64,000 nt of DNA, taken from positions 210,628,570-210,692,569 of the forward strand of contig BTPG01000003.1 in NCBI GenBank assembly GCA_036245525.1. The letters run 5' to 3'. Below are positions 49,420-50,379 of this stretch, piece after piece. The notes under the pieces were generated by a model that was not told where the DNA came from, did no database searches, and saw only the letters and a program-made list of their open reading frames with translations. The stretch's first letter is position 1. Every line of letters starts with the position of its first letter. The stretch is from Semisulcospira habei. Its lineage: Eukaryota; Mollusca; Gastropoda; Semisulcospiridae. The translations under genes and the position numbers were made by a program.

Positions 49420-49883
49420 GGGAGGGGTAGGGAGGGGGGGGGGGCACCTCTGATATCGCTCGACAAAAGAAAATATATATTTTTTTAAATTGTTTTAATA
49501 ACTTTCATGATTATTCACGCTGTGACCGCGAAACGCGAAAACTTTTTGGGACAGACAAACGAACTGGTCTTCTATGTCACGAACATTCTCAACACGTTGA
49601 ATAAAGTGTCATCTGCTATTAAAGTAGAAAAAGTATTCAACGCTATTTTACGAAAGGTGTTTCTTTTCATTTTCTTTTTTTTTTAACATAACAAGTATGT
49701 GCCTATTGGCGCTTTTGGATCATGCAGCGTAGGACATTTTACCACAAAAACTCGCAGACCGTAGCACTAAGCAAATGAACTCTTACTGTCAGATTGTTGT
49801 TGTGTGTTCAGGTGCAGTACCGCTACATCTACCACGTAATACAGGAGTACCAGAGGAGGAACTCTGTCTACAACAACGCATGA
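4874..49883 (+). CDS. Receptor-type protein tyrosine phosphatase, F-type lectin/EGF ectodomain, tandem PTP domains (5' partial, 23 exons)
   Basis: Joined exons: 4874-5086, 6468-6608, 8825-8953, 18700-18828, 30320-30448, 30940-31045, 32604-32725, 33270-33598, 37541-37631, 38357-38433, 38667-38703, 38950-39047, 39605-39733, 41251-41402, 43074-43209, 43819-43962, 44382-44481, 45264-45337, 45937-46071, 46763-46891, 48463-48620, 49153-49288, 49812-49883. All have AG acceptors and GT donors, and the phases join without a stop, giving about 987 residues. Order: F-type lectin end, four EGF-like modules, TM helix, juxtamembrane, PTP D1 (active motifs), PTP D2 (degenerate). As a family, RPTPs dephosphorylate phosphotyrosine at the plasma membrane. 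The signal peptide and first half of the lectin domain must lie upstream of the window. D1 and D2 layout resembles RPTPs such as PTPRA/PTPRK; orthology is not assigned. No sign of decay in the exons. Confidence 0.9.
5129..5440. repeat. 31-bp minisatellite
   Basis: About ten copies of a 31-bp unit (core GACTACACCCATTGTGCAAT, then ATAAATATT) in the intron right after the lectin exon, beginning some 40 bp past the donor. Confidence 0.9.
5965..6135. mobile_element. Hairpin MITE, family B
   Basis: Long foldback: GATCGACCATGATAGTTCAA...TTGGCGCC and GGCGCCAAGC...GAACTATCATGG, centre near 6020. Ends at GGGGTAGAATGAGTTA, the family's terminus. Confidence 0.8.
6468..6608 (+). CDS. RPTP exon: EGF-like module 1
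   Basis: Acceptor CCCTCAG, donor GTGACT; phase 2 in, 1 out. The leading GT completes an AGT (Ser) with the lectin exon, giving IWSCSDGYW. About 46 residues with eight Cys in the multiple-EGF (MEGF/laminin-like) pattern: [17 protein letters not shown], then CDKVTGRC and a final CAKPG...LC. Directly downstream of the lectin domain. Its flanking intron sequence is duplicated nearby (5573-7490). Confidence 0.82.
6830..6932. mobile_element. GC-rich hairpin MITE, family C
   Basis: Arms GCAAAGGTCATCGGGCCGA and its counterpart GGCACGATGGCCTTTTGCGC enclose GTCGGCCGCCGTTAGCCCGC and its near complement. Same family as 8056-8168, 25150-25214, 30117-30228, 43309-43408 and 55183-55248. Confidence 0.8.
7474..7561. 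mobile_element. TTAA MITE, family D
   Basis: TTAACCTTTTGGTTCCCGG at the left and CCGACAGCCAAAGGGTTAA at the right; inner arms around GCAGGAATCACCTCGACAAA. TTAA flanks and CCCTTTGG-type ends resemble piggyBac termini. Confidence 0.65.
7600..7770. mobile_element. TTAA hairpin MITE, family A
   Basis: TTAACTGCCGGGGCCAGGC at 7600, then arms CAAGAGATATAAACC and GGTTTATGTCTCTTG about CGCGGGGGCTCATGA. The left flank and the right flank (GTCCCATTTGCATCTGTGTT) match those of the satellite-bearing copy at 10828-18201. The right end is not sharply defined. Confidence 0.65.
8056..8168. mobile_element. Hairpin MITE, family C
   Basis: AAAGGCCATCGGGCC...CCCGATGGCCTTTACGCACTGGG foldback with internal GTTGGCCCACGCAC/GTACGCGGGCCAA arms. 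The following 8170-8820 is AT-rich intron with nothing recognisable. Confidence 0.75.
8825..8953 (+). CDS. RPTP exon: EGF-like module 2
   Basis: Acceptor CTTGCAG, donor GTGTTT (weak); 129 bp, phase 2 in, 1 out. It encodes [15 protein letters not shown], then [18 protein letters not shown] and PSC, the eight-Cys MEGF-type pattern. It is clearly the sister of the exon at 30320-30448, with matching residues and matching intron edges. NCT sequons point to N-glycosylation. Confidence 0.88.
9187..9372. mobile_element. Hairpin MITE, family B (one arm shortened)
   Basis: GATAATTCAAGGGCGCCAAG and GCACTGCCCTTGAATTATCA form the stem; right end GGCTGAATGAGTTAA closes with TTAA at 9369-9372. Relative to other copies, part of the left inner arm is missing. 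Confidence 0.7.
9786..10403. mobile_element. About 0.6-kb non-autonomous DNA transposon with terminal inverted repeats
   Basis: Left end GGCCGTTCTTAATTAAACAA and right end GTCCAATTAAGAACAGCTC are inverted copies, each followed inward by AAAGTTCG/TAGTTCG-type motifs. No coding capacity. Flanking TA/TTA could be the target duplication but is not decisive. Confidence 0.65.
10693..10789. mobile_element. TTAA MITE, family D
   Basis: TTTTGGTTCCCTGTGGTGCA at the left and ACCGACAGCCAAAGGCTTAA at the right, closely matching 7474-7561. It lies just upstream of the satellite-bearing MITE. Confidence 0.6.
10828..18201. mobile_element. TTAA hairpin MITE, family A, with a 7.2-kb satellite in its loop
   Basis: Left part 10828-10890 (TTAA, GGCGGGGCAAGACGAACG, CTACCCAGCTGCATGAGACA, GAGCCCCCGCAG) and right part 18050-18201 (AGTCGCGGGGGCTCATGATG, TTAATGTCTCTTGC, TGGTCCCATTTACATCTGTG, TTAA) are the two halves of the family A element also seen at 7600-7770. 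Between them lies the 19-bp array. Normal copies are about 200-250 bp, so this one is expanded about thirtyfold. Confidence 0.8.
10888..18053. repeat. 19-bp satellite array, about 377 units
   Basis: Unit CGCACTAACTTACCGCAGT, mostly alternating with a CCTACCGTAGT variant to give a 38-bp dimer. Rare 15-bp units (missing CTTAC/CCTAC-type bases, reading CACTAACCGCAGT) occur at 12571, 13251, 14387, 15067, 15386, 16408 and 17582. Their spacings (680, 1136, 680, 319, 1022, 1174) are each 19n+15 and mark larger duplicated blocks. Lies inside the intron between EGF exons 2 and 3. Confidence 0.95.
18285..18359. repeat. Perfect hairpin E1 (23-bp stem, 29-nt loop)
   Basis: Stem ACCTGGCAAGCAGTAT plus ACTTAAG pairs exactly with 18337-18359. 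Loop 18308-18336 starts AGGCAAACCAGACATG and is identical to the loop of the next hairpin. Confidence 0.92.
18366..18440. repeat. Perfect hairpin E2 (23-bp stem, same loop as E1)
   Basis: Stem TAACCCGTGATGGTAA plus ACTTAAG pairs exactly with 18418-18440. The 29-nt loop 18389-18417 equals that of E1, while the outer 16 stem bases are unrelated. Six bases (GCCGGG) separate the two hairpins. Confidence 0.92.
18700..18828 (+). CDS. RPTP exon: EGF-like module 3
   Basis: Acceptor CATCCAG, donor GTACTT; 129 bp, same phases as the other EGF exons. Starts [15 protein letters not shown], then [16 protein letters not shown] and [10 protein letters not shown]. Acidic near the start. It follows a 9.7-kb intron that holds the 19-bp satellite and precedes an 11.5-kb intron full of LINE copies. 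Confidence 0.85.
18975..19316. mobile_element. Foldback element, family K, with 20-bp tandem repeats in the loop
   Basis: Left arm (AGATAGACCCACGCGGGG, ACCACAAGTACACTTCTTTT, CAAAATGAGA) and right arm (ATATCATTTTGAATAGAAGT, GTACTTGTGGTTTATTCCCC, GAGTAGGTCTACTTG) are imperfect inverted copies. A 20-bp array fills the loop. A partial relative is at about 30620-30670. Confidence 0.6.
19030..19222. repeat. 20-bp minisatellite
   Basis: About ten copies of GCACAAGTACACCATGCGAA with a few substitutions, in the loop of the family K foldback. Confidence 0.92.
19416..21527 (-). pseudogene. LINE copy I: reverse transcriptase with C-terminal C2H2-like finger
   Basis: 703 open codons. RT motifs: [59 protein letters not shown] (about residue 265), [23 protein letters not shown] (FADD active site, about residue 385), [15 protein letters not shown]. 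Near the end [20 protein letters not shown] is a C2H2-like finger in which the first His has become Gln (copy II has H). It is intact apart from the upstream frameshift that cuts it off from EN. Confidence 0.9.
21460..22644 (-). pseudogene. LINE copy I: AP-like endonuclease (EN) part
   Basis: Starts [19 protein letters not shown]. Exonuclease-endonuclease-phosphatase fold motifs are present: [37 protein letters not shown] (catalytic D/H residues kept). Such enzymes nick target DNA to prime reverse transcription. The frame departs from the RT frame at a run of nine A (minus strand) near 21570, where copy II has CAAACAAAAG, so one inserted base separates EN from RT. Confidence 0.88.
23440..23860. 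repeat. Three tandem copies of a 163-173-bp unit
   Basis: CCAAATTAGTATGCATAGAT recurs at about 23478, 23651 and 23814, each followed by GGTCTTACCATCAGGTAT-like sequence and an ATTTGTCAAAATATGGCTAT block. The third copy runs directly into the LINE fragment. Confidence 0.8.
23855..24643 (+). pseudogene. Fragment of a different LINE: linker plus RT C-terminus, RT core deleted
   Basis: [20 protein letters not shown] and [14 protein letters not shown] are the EN-RT linker of CR1/Rex1-like elements. A TGA at 24014-24016 stands where Trp is usual (RAA-stop-QGIK). After [11 protein letters not shown] the frame jumps to the RT C-terminal half: [58 protein letters not shown]. The catalytic palm is missing. 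Confidence 0.75.
24690..24918. repeat. Dispersed segment, copy also at 26402-26612
   Basis: Starts GGACGTGCCTGCACTGCATG, contains GCCAGCCGGTCAAATACATT and ends ATGGACAAAGGGT. The preceding TTGATTGATTGTACATTGCT and AACGTCCCGACAGCAACAAG look like a repeat family end. The copy at 26402 lies just past the inverted LINE 5' piece. Confidence 0.8.
25150..25214. mobile_element. Short hairpin MITE, family C
   Basis: CAATGCGTAAAAAGCCATCG pairs with CGATTATCTTTGCGCACTGG around CGTCGGCCGACATAGG; a shortened copy. The rest of 24920-25540 shows nothing recognisable. Confidence 0.65.
25541..26400 (-). mobile_element. LINE copy II, inverted 5' piece
   Basis: Minus strand: 5' leader plus the start of EN ([19 protein letters not shown] to RRLSGVG, coding 25789 down to 25541), matching 22405-23251 of copy I. 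Its 3' break (after LSGVG) is about six residues short of where the plus-strand part of copy II begins. This is the arrangement expected from twin priming, except that about 570 bp of other DNA lies between. Confidence 0.8.
26402..26612. repeat. Second copy of the 24690-24918 segment
   Basis: Nearly identical over about 210 bp apart from a shorter A-rich run. It abuts the 5' end of the inverted LINE piece. Between it and 26976 no family was recognised. Confidence 0.8.
26976..29938 (+). pseudogene. LINE copy II EN-RT polyprotein with one nonsense codon
   Basis: One frame throughout: EN ([25 protein letters not shown]), linker ([14 protein letters not shown]), RT ([36 protein letters not shown] near 28975) and C2H2 finger (CSHCGRTC...[10 protein letters not shown]). 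TGA at 28655-28657 replaces the Trp of RQGMW in copy I. This copy shows that the intact element encodes EN and RT as a single protein of roughly 1,070-1,100 residues. Confidence 0.88.
26976..29970 (+). mobile_element. LINE copy II, main part (EN to 3' end)
   Basis: Plus strand, entering EN at [15 protein letters not shown] and running through RT to the stop at 29936-29938 and a short 3' UTR shared with copy I. It lacks the EN start, which lies inverted at 25541-25789. Confidence 0.88.
30117..30228. mobile_element. Hairpin MITE, family C
   Basis: CCCAGTGCGCAAAGGCCATC at the left and GTCGCCTTTTGTGCACTGGG at the right, enclosing GTCGGCCGCCGTTGGCCCGC and its partner. Well preserved, ends in the expected CCCAGTGCGCAAA/TTTGTGCACTGGG termini. 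Confidence 0.85.
30320..30448 (+). CDS. RPTP exon: EGF-like module 4
   Basis: Acceptor CTTGCAG, donor GTAATA; 129 bp. It encodes [15 protein letters not shown], then [18 protein letters not shown] and PTCLG. Most similar to the exon at 8825-8953, including the pyrimidine tract before it and about 60 bp of intron after it, so the two arose by exon duplication. Its last base (C) plus CT of the next exon makes Pro, which leads into the membrane-proximal stalk. Confidence 0.88.
30701..30794. mobile_element. Long hairpin, family F
   Basis: TGACGAGCAAAGGAAATGAG and TTTTGGGGAATCATCGGAAA fold onto TCCGATGATTCCAAAAATGT and TTCCTTTTGCTCGTCA. Relatives at 61368-61472 and, degraded, 32897-32955. Confidence 0.85.
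30804..30918. repeat. Three tandem copies of a roughly 38-bp unit
   Basis: GTTGCTGGTTTGCACCGCGT then CACCATGCTTATGTTATT recurs three times immediately before the transmembrane exon. Confidence 0.75.
30940..31045 (+). CDS. RPTP exon: membrane-proximal stalk and transmembrane helix
   Basis: Acceptor CTGCCAG, donor GTGTGT; 106 bp. It encodes [17 protein letters not shown] followed by about 18 hydrophobic residues ([17 protein letters not shown]), a single-pass transmembrane segment. The next exon supplies the basic stop-transfer sequence SKRRSPKQK. This places the EGF modules outside and the PTP domains inside the cell. Confidence 0.9.
31240..31436. mobile_element. TTAA hairpin MITE, family A
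   Basis: GGTATAGATCCTCATGAGAC and TCATGGGGATCGATGCCTCT form the core; left flank ATTGAACACCACCCAACTGC is shared with 60951. TTAA at 31433-31436. The rest of the intron, 31440-32600, is AT-rich with a GTTT run at 31478 and T-rich tracts near 32210-32260, and nothing else recognised. Confidence 0.7.
32604..32725 (+). CDS. RPTP exon: cytoplasmic juxtamembrane segment
   Basis: Acceptor TGCTGTAG, donor GTAAGT; 122 bp, phase 1 in, 1 out. AG from the TM exon plus the first T gives Ser, then [14 protein letters not shown] (stop-transfer, basic) and [20 protein letters not shown] is a YxN tyrosine motif of the type bound by Grb2 SH2 domains when phosphorylated; that use is inference. Confidence 0.82.
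32897..32955. mobile_element. Degraded hairpin, family F
   Basis: CGAGCAAAGGAAATGCAACA with GATGCCGCATTTTCTTCTTT around GCTGAAATCCAGTG; followed by a long T-run (32948-33001). Confidence 0.5.
33270..33598 (+). CDS. RPTP exon: juxtamembrane region and start of PTP D1
   Basis: Acceptor ATATAG, donor GTTAGT; 329 bp, the longest exon. It begins with a basic Pro/Lys-rich stretch ([14 protein letters not shown]), then [10 protein letters not shown] (a second YxN motif), an acidic linker ([13 protein letters not shown]) and the helical lead-in of a PTP domain ending [14 protein letters not shown] joins the next exon's GLPAG, matching the family's EF..LP..G entry. ATG codons inside are not needed as starts because the frame enters from upstream. 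Confidence 0.85.
33857..34137. repeat. (TG)n microsatellite, about 280 bp
   Basis: Nearly pure TG with a CG-rich interruption (CGCGCGCGCG) near 33950 and scattered GA/AT variants. Open frames here are artefacts of the repeat. Confidence 0.97.
34554..34860. repeat. Direct repeat of about 100 bp, spacing about 195 bp
   Basis: CATAAGCCTACAGTTTGTCT and GTGACCTGTATGCCCTAGGT (34570-34650) recur at about 34765-34850 with small changes. AT-rich intron; 34140-34550 shows nothing else. Confidence 0.8.
35120..36776. mobile_element. Harbinger-like DNA element, interrupted
   Basis: Ends GGCCCCGCTACACGAGCCCGG (left) and CCGGCCCGTGTGGCGTAGAA (right) are imperfect inverted copies, as are the subterminal ACCGAATCGG/CCGATTGGGA-type repeats. 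After 36419 a short frame begins ATGACTGCTAGTTTTGAC ([18 protein letters not shown]), an acidic start like Harbinger transposases (weak). The centre is split by the insertion at 35304-36418. Copies of an unrelated 60-bp sequence flank it (35019-35085 and 36790-36858). Confidence 0.5.
35304..36418. mobile_element. Composite of two direct and one inverted 375-bp repeats
   Basis: Unit start CTCACAAACCAGATAGG at 35304 and 35679; a partial third start at about 36054 (CTCACAAACCAG) abuts the mirror image CTGGTTTGTGAG, from which a unit lacking its first about 40 bp runs backwards to 36418. The insertion is flanked by a 13-bp target duplication AAAATGACTGCTA (35291-35303 and 36419-36431). Tandem plus inverted truncated LTR-like units with variable-length duplication resemble Penelope-like elements; no RT is present and no hammerhead motif was seen. 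Confidence 0.8.
36845..37010. repeat. Dispersed repeat, second copy of 295-475
   Basis: Matches 295-475 over about 165 bp and then diverges at GTGCAGCT. Unknown family. Confidence 0.75.
37220..37471. mobile_element. Complete TTAA MITE, family A (two 19-bp loop units)
   Basis: 252 bp. Termini TTAACCCGTTCTGTGCC and GGCACTGAACGGGTTAA are inverted repeats bounded by TTAA on both sides, as in piggyBac-type elements. The inner hairpin AAGAGGCATAGATCCTC... and GAGGATCTATACCTCTT encloses two copies of AACTGCGGTAAGTTAGTGC, the complement of the satellite unit at 10888-18053. It lies 70 bp before a PTP D1 exon. The remaining intron after exon 37541-37631, up to 38356, is AT-rich with an ATCC/CAAT-rich stretch and no recognised element. 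Confidence 0.85.
37541..37631 (+). CDS. RPTP exon: PTP D1, KNRF (pTyr-loop) region
   Basis: Acceptor CAATCAG, donor GTGAGT; 91 bp. It encodes [10 protein letters not shown]...[14 protein letters not shown] with the final T completing Tyr. ENRHKNRF corresponds to the conserved NK.KNRY motif of PTP domains. Too short to show as an open frame by length, but found because D1 lacked this piece; phases on both sides fit exactly. Confidence 0.88.
38357..38433 (+). CDS. RPTP exon: PTP D1, RVVL...DYINASYI motif
   Basis: Acceptor GTTTCAG, donor GTACAT; 77 bp. It encodes [19 protein letters not shown] and INASYIK, the most conserved non-catalytic block of PTP domains (DYINASYI) that forms the substrate-recognition core. 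Confidence 0.93.
38547..38644. mobile_element. TTAA MITE, family D (partial)
   Basis: TAACCCTGCAGCTGTCGGTA and CGATATTGACAGCAAAAGGG at the ends, with GAATTCCTGTAGGATTCCTG-like arms in the middle and TTAA at 38641-38644. It ends about 20 bp before the acceptor of the 37-bp exon. Confidence 0.6.
38667..38703 (+). CDS. RPTP micro-exon: PTP D1, TYVAAQG
   Basis: Acceptor TTTCCAG, donor GTACGT; 37 bp. It encodes [12 protein letters not shown] with the last G starting Gly-Pro in the next exon, i.e. the family's K.YIATQGP strand. Identity is certain from context and phase in spite of its size. Confidence 0.88.
38950..39047 (+). CDS. RPTP exon: PTP D1, FWKMMWQE...IVMLTNL
   Basis: Acceptor CTTTCAG, donor GTAAAG; 98 bp. 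It encodes [18 protein letters not shown] and [12 protein letters not shown], matching the conserved DFWRMVWE...IVMLT..E block of PTP domains. Confidence 0.93.
39486..39566. mobile_element. Degraded hairpin, family C
   Basis: ACCCAATTAGAAAGCAAAGG pairs with CCTTTGCTTACTGGGT around a remnant of GCCGACGTCGACCC. Confidence 0.5.
39605..39733 (+). CDS. RPTP exon: PTP D1, KCxxYWP
   Basis: Acceptor TGTTCAG, donor GTGAGG; 129 bp, in frame 0. It encodes [19 protein letters not shown] and ends [19 protein letters not shown] is the conserved KC..YWP strand. The G-rich donor allows small uncertainty in the last codons, but GTGAGG keeps the frame. Confidence 0.9.
40855..40951. mobile_element. Family A hairpin with distinct outer arms
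   Basis: Core CAAGAGGCAAAGATCCTCAT and its partner are flanked by GGCACTCCAAACATCTC and its complement GAGATGTTTGGAGTGCTG, which other family A copies do not have. The stem is about 45 bp with a very small loop near 40903 and no 19-bp unit. Confidence 0.85.
41251..41402 (+). CDS. RPTP exon: PTP D1, WPD loop to start of P-loop
   Basis: Acceptor TTTTGCAG, donor GTAAGG; 152 bp. It encodes [17 protein letters not shown], helix [10 protein letters not shown] and PLLVHC plus AG of the next Ser. The WPD general acid Asp and the catalytic Cys of VHCS are both present. Confidence 0.95.
41588..42015. repeat. Poly-G / poly-C tracts
   Basis: Long G-runs at 41590-41622 and C-runs at 41760-42013, with TCACCCCC spacing, in the intron between the WPD/P-loop exons of D1. 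Two CGTTTGATTTTT/CTGTTTGATTTTTT stretches (41795, 41915) indicate an imperfect tandem duplication of about 120 bp. Exact run lengths in the source sequence may be unreliable. Confidence 0.85.
42853..43035. mobile_element. Hairpin MITE, family B
   Basis: CATGAAAATACAAGGGTAAT, GTCAGATTAGCTTGGCGCC and the exact or near complements follow around 42906. Right end TTGGGGTTAAATGGGTTAA. It ends 40 bp before the D1 P-loop exon. Confidence 0.85.
43074..43209 (+). CDS. RPTP exon: PTP D1 P-loop (AGVGRTG) and following helix
   Basis: Acceptor CCCCAG, donor GTGCTA (non-consensus after GT); 136 bp. With the previous exon it completes [12 protein letters not shown], the full CX5R active site, so D1 should be an active phosphatase. 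Continues [11 protein letters not shown], then [15 protein letters not shown], the conserved helix leading to the Q-loop. Confidence 0.95.
43309..43408. mobile_element. Hairpin MITE, family C
   Basis: GCGCAAAGGCCATCGGGCCG and GTCGGCCCCATGGACTGTTG enclose GTTGGCCCGCGCACGGCTGT and its partner. It lies 100 bp after the P-loop exon donor. Confidence 0.8.
43819..43962 (+). CDS. RPTP exon: D1 Q-loop/end and D1-D2 linker
   Basis: Acceptor GTTTCAG, donor GTAAAG; 144 bp. [13 protein letters not shown] completes the D1 Q-motif (VQTK-SQYRF) and final helix; the rest ([11 protein letters not shown]...DSEYK) is the linker into D2. Confidence 0.92.
44030..44150. mobile_element. Family A MITE with one loop unit
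   Basis: TAACCCCTTCACTGACT left flank; GCAAAGGGTTAAAAACCTCA and GACTCATGCGGTTCTTTGCC arms; loop holds GCACTAACTTACCGCA, a single copy of the satellite unit in the array's orientation. Confidence 0.7.
44382..44481 (+). CDS. RPTP exon: start of PTP D2
   Basis: Acceptor ATGCAG, donor GTAATT; 100 bp. It encodes [20 protein letters not shown] and [18 protein letters not shown] replaces the KNRY motif, an early sign that D2 is degenerate. Confidence 0.85.
44515..44724. mobile_element. Family A MITE without loop unit
   Basis: CAAGAGATATAGATCCTCAT, CAGCCCCCGC / GCGGGGGCT and CATGAGGATTTATGTCTCTT form the hairpin with almost no loop. Right end CGCCGGCAGTTACCGGGTTAA; left flank contains ACATTCACGCGAAGAGC, which matches the far flank of the satellite-bearing copy in inverse. 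Confidence 0.75.
44990..45080. mobile_element. Diverged hairpin, family C
   Basis: GGTCTTCGGGCCAGCGTCAG and GCTGACGACGGCCGAGAACC with GTTGGCCCGCACAC inside; weak arms. Confidence 0.45.
45264..45337 (+). CDS. RPTP exon: PTP D2, QYINAVYM
   Basis: Acceptor ATTTCAG, donor GTAAAA; 74 bp. It encodes [20 protein letters not shown] and [13 protein letters not shown] is the D2 counterpart of DYINASYI. Confidence 0.88.
45393..45504. mobile_element. Family A relative, core lost
   Basis: TAACCCCTTCAGTGCCGAGA and CTTTGGCACAGAGTTAA ends match family A termini (GAACACTATCCAACT flank) but the hairpin core is mostly gone. Confidence 0.45.
45786..45840. repeat. Isolated 55-bp palindrome
   Basis: GGTTACACCCCTTGGTCCGC pairs with GCGGATCAAGGGGTGTAACC, centre near 45812. 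Not matched by any other copy in the window. Nothing else stands out in 45505-45930. Confidence 0.85.
45937..46071 (+). CDS. RPTP exon: PTP D2, FWxL-equivalent block
   Basis: Acceptor CATCCAG, donor GTATGG; 135 bp, frame 0. It encodes [20 protein letters not shown], then [20 protein letters not shown], equivalent to the AQGP...FW.M.....IVML block. Confidence 0.88.
46763..46891 (+). CDS. RPTP exon: PTP D2, CCYWP block
   Basis: Acceptor CCACAG, donor GTACGC; 129 bp, frame 0. It encodes [20 protein letters not shown] and ends [13 protein letters not shown] corresponds to the KC..YWP strand of PTP domains. Confidence 0.88.
46970..47122. repeat. 51-bp minisatellite, three copies
   Basis: TAACGAATGCGCGCTGACGG, AAATTCGCGTGAACAACACA, GATGTCTTGGG recurs at 46971, 47022 and 47073, directly before a family A hairpin. 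Confidence 0.9.
47130..47271. mobile_element. Family A MITE with one loop unit
   Basis: AAGAGACATAAATCCTCATG and CTCATGAGGATTTATGTCTA; loop has GACATCGGCAAGTTAGTGC, a single satellite-like unit (complement orientation). Right end GGCATTTACGGGGTTAA. Confidence 0.8.
47272..47560. repeat. 46-bp minisatellite, about six copies
   Basis: CATACACTGAGCGAGCTACT, GGTAACTTTATCTTTGTCAT, AGGACG repeats from the very end of the family A MITE. Confidence 0.92.
47600..47745. mobile_element. Family A MITE
   Basis: CAAGAGGCATAGATCCTCAT and CATGAGGATCTACACCTCTT with GAGCCCCCGCGACTGCGG between; right flank TGGCAGTCAAGGGATCA is a mutated TTAA end. Confidence 0.75.
47911..48125. mobile_element. Complete hairpin MITE, family B, TTAA at both ends
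   Basis: TTAACTCATTCTACCCCAAA at 47911 and TTGGGGTAGAATGAGTTAA-type end at 48125 are inverted; the inner hairpin GATGCCAGAATAGCTCGGC / GCCAAGCTATTCTGGCACC is centred near 48000. The best-bounded family B copy. 48126-48460 is AT-rich intron without features. Confidence 0.85.
48463..48620 (+). CDS. RPTP exon: PTP D2, degenerate WPD loop to P-loop start
   Basis: Acceptor TGCTCAG, donor GTAAGT; 158 bp. It encodes [20 protein letters not shown] and ends TPVVIQC plus CT of Leu. WTG replaces WPD, so the general acid Asp is lost; QC replaces HC. The donor leaves two bases (CT) that make Leu with either the exon at 49153 or the duplicate at 61719. Confidence 0.9.
48721..48805. mobile_element. Family D MITE
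   Basis: CTGTCGGTATCGGTTATTGT and CCGCTACCGACAGCCAAAGG with TCCTGCAAGAATCATGGCGA inside; close match to 7474-7561. Confidence 0.6.
49153..49288 (+). CDS. RPTP exon: PTP D2 degenerate P-loop
   Basis: Acceptor TTTGCAG, donor GTAAAT; 136 bp. Completes [11 protein letters not shown] where an active enzyme has [11 protein letters not shown]: the P-loop Arg is Lys and the Ser after Cys is Leu, so D2 is predicted inactive. Continues [19 protein letters not shown] and ends HECVTSE. Same length and phase as the duplicate at 61719-61854. Confidence 0.92.
49380..49417. repeat. (TG)n microsatellite with G-rich flanks
   Basis: Pure TG repeat between G-runs at 49324-49350 and 49417-49445, in the last intron. 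49450-49811 shows nothing else. Confidence 0.95.
49812..49883 (+). CDS. RPTP terminal coding exon (VYNNA-stop)
   Basis: Acceptor TGTTCAG; stop TGA at 49881-49883. It encodes [17 protein letters not shown] and SVYNNA. The last residues give a YxN motif in the C-terminal tail, a position like the Grb2-binding tail tyrosine of PTPRA (family knowledge; function here is inference). The 3' UTR follows; no convincing poly(A) signal was located close by. Confidence 0.9.
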   Translation: MQYRYIYHVIQEYQRRNSVYNNA

Positions 49884-49973
49884 ACTGTTTATGAACGCTT
49901 CACTATTGGCAGTGTGAACAGTAAGGTCTCTTGATCCTCGCGATCTCTACTGCGTCCTGGCAGCAATCTGCAC

Positions 49974-50280
49974 TTAACCCCATCACTGCCCATGACAATT
50001 GAACACAATCCATCCGAAAGAGATATAGATCCTCATGAGACCCCGCAACGCGGGGTCTCATGAGGATCTGTGTCTCTTGCTAATGGATCGTGTTCAATTT
50101 CCATGGGCATGAGGATCTATGTCTCTTGCTAATGGATCGTGTTCAATTTCCATGGGCATGAGGATCTATGTCTCTCGCTAATGGATCGTGTTCAGTTTCC
50201 ATGGGCATGAGGATCTAAGTCTCTTGTGGATGGATCGTGTTCAGTTTCCATGGGCATGAGGATCTATGCCTCTTGCTGGA
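49974..50280. mobile_element. Family A hairpin with its right arm amplified
   Basis: TTAACCCCATCACTGCCCAT at the left, then GAACACAATCCATCCGAAAG, core AGATATAGATCCTCATGAG... and its complement; outer arms continue as TGGATCGTGTTCAATTTCCA. From 50062 the right-arm segment repeats every 49 bp (GGATCGTGTTC at 50085, 50134, 50183, 50232). Lies in the RPTP 3' UTR region, 90 bp after the stop. Confidence 0.85.
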
Positions 50281-50379
50281 ACAATGTTGTATACGTTTTC
50301 CTTTGACGTCAGAGGCTCTTTGACGTTGAGTTAGCAGAGATTAGAAAACATAATCTGCGTTCACTAGCAGCGAAGGTGT

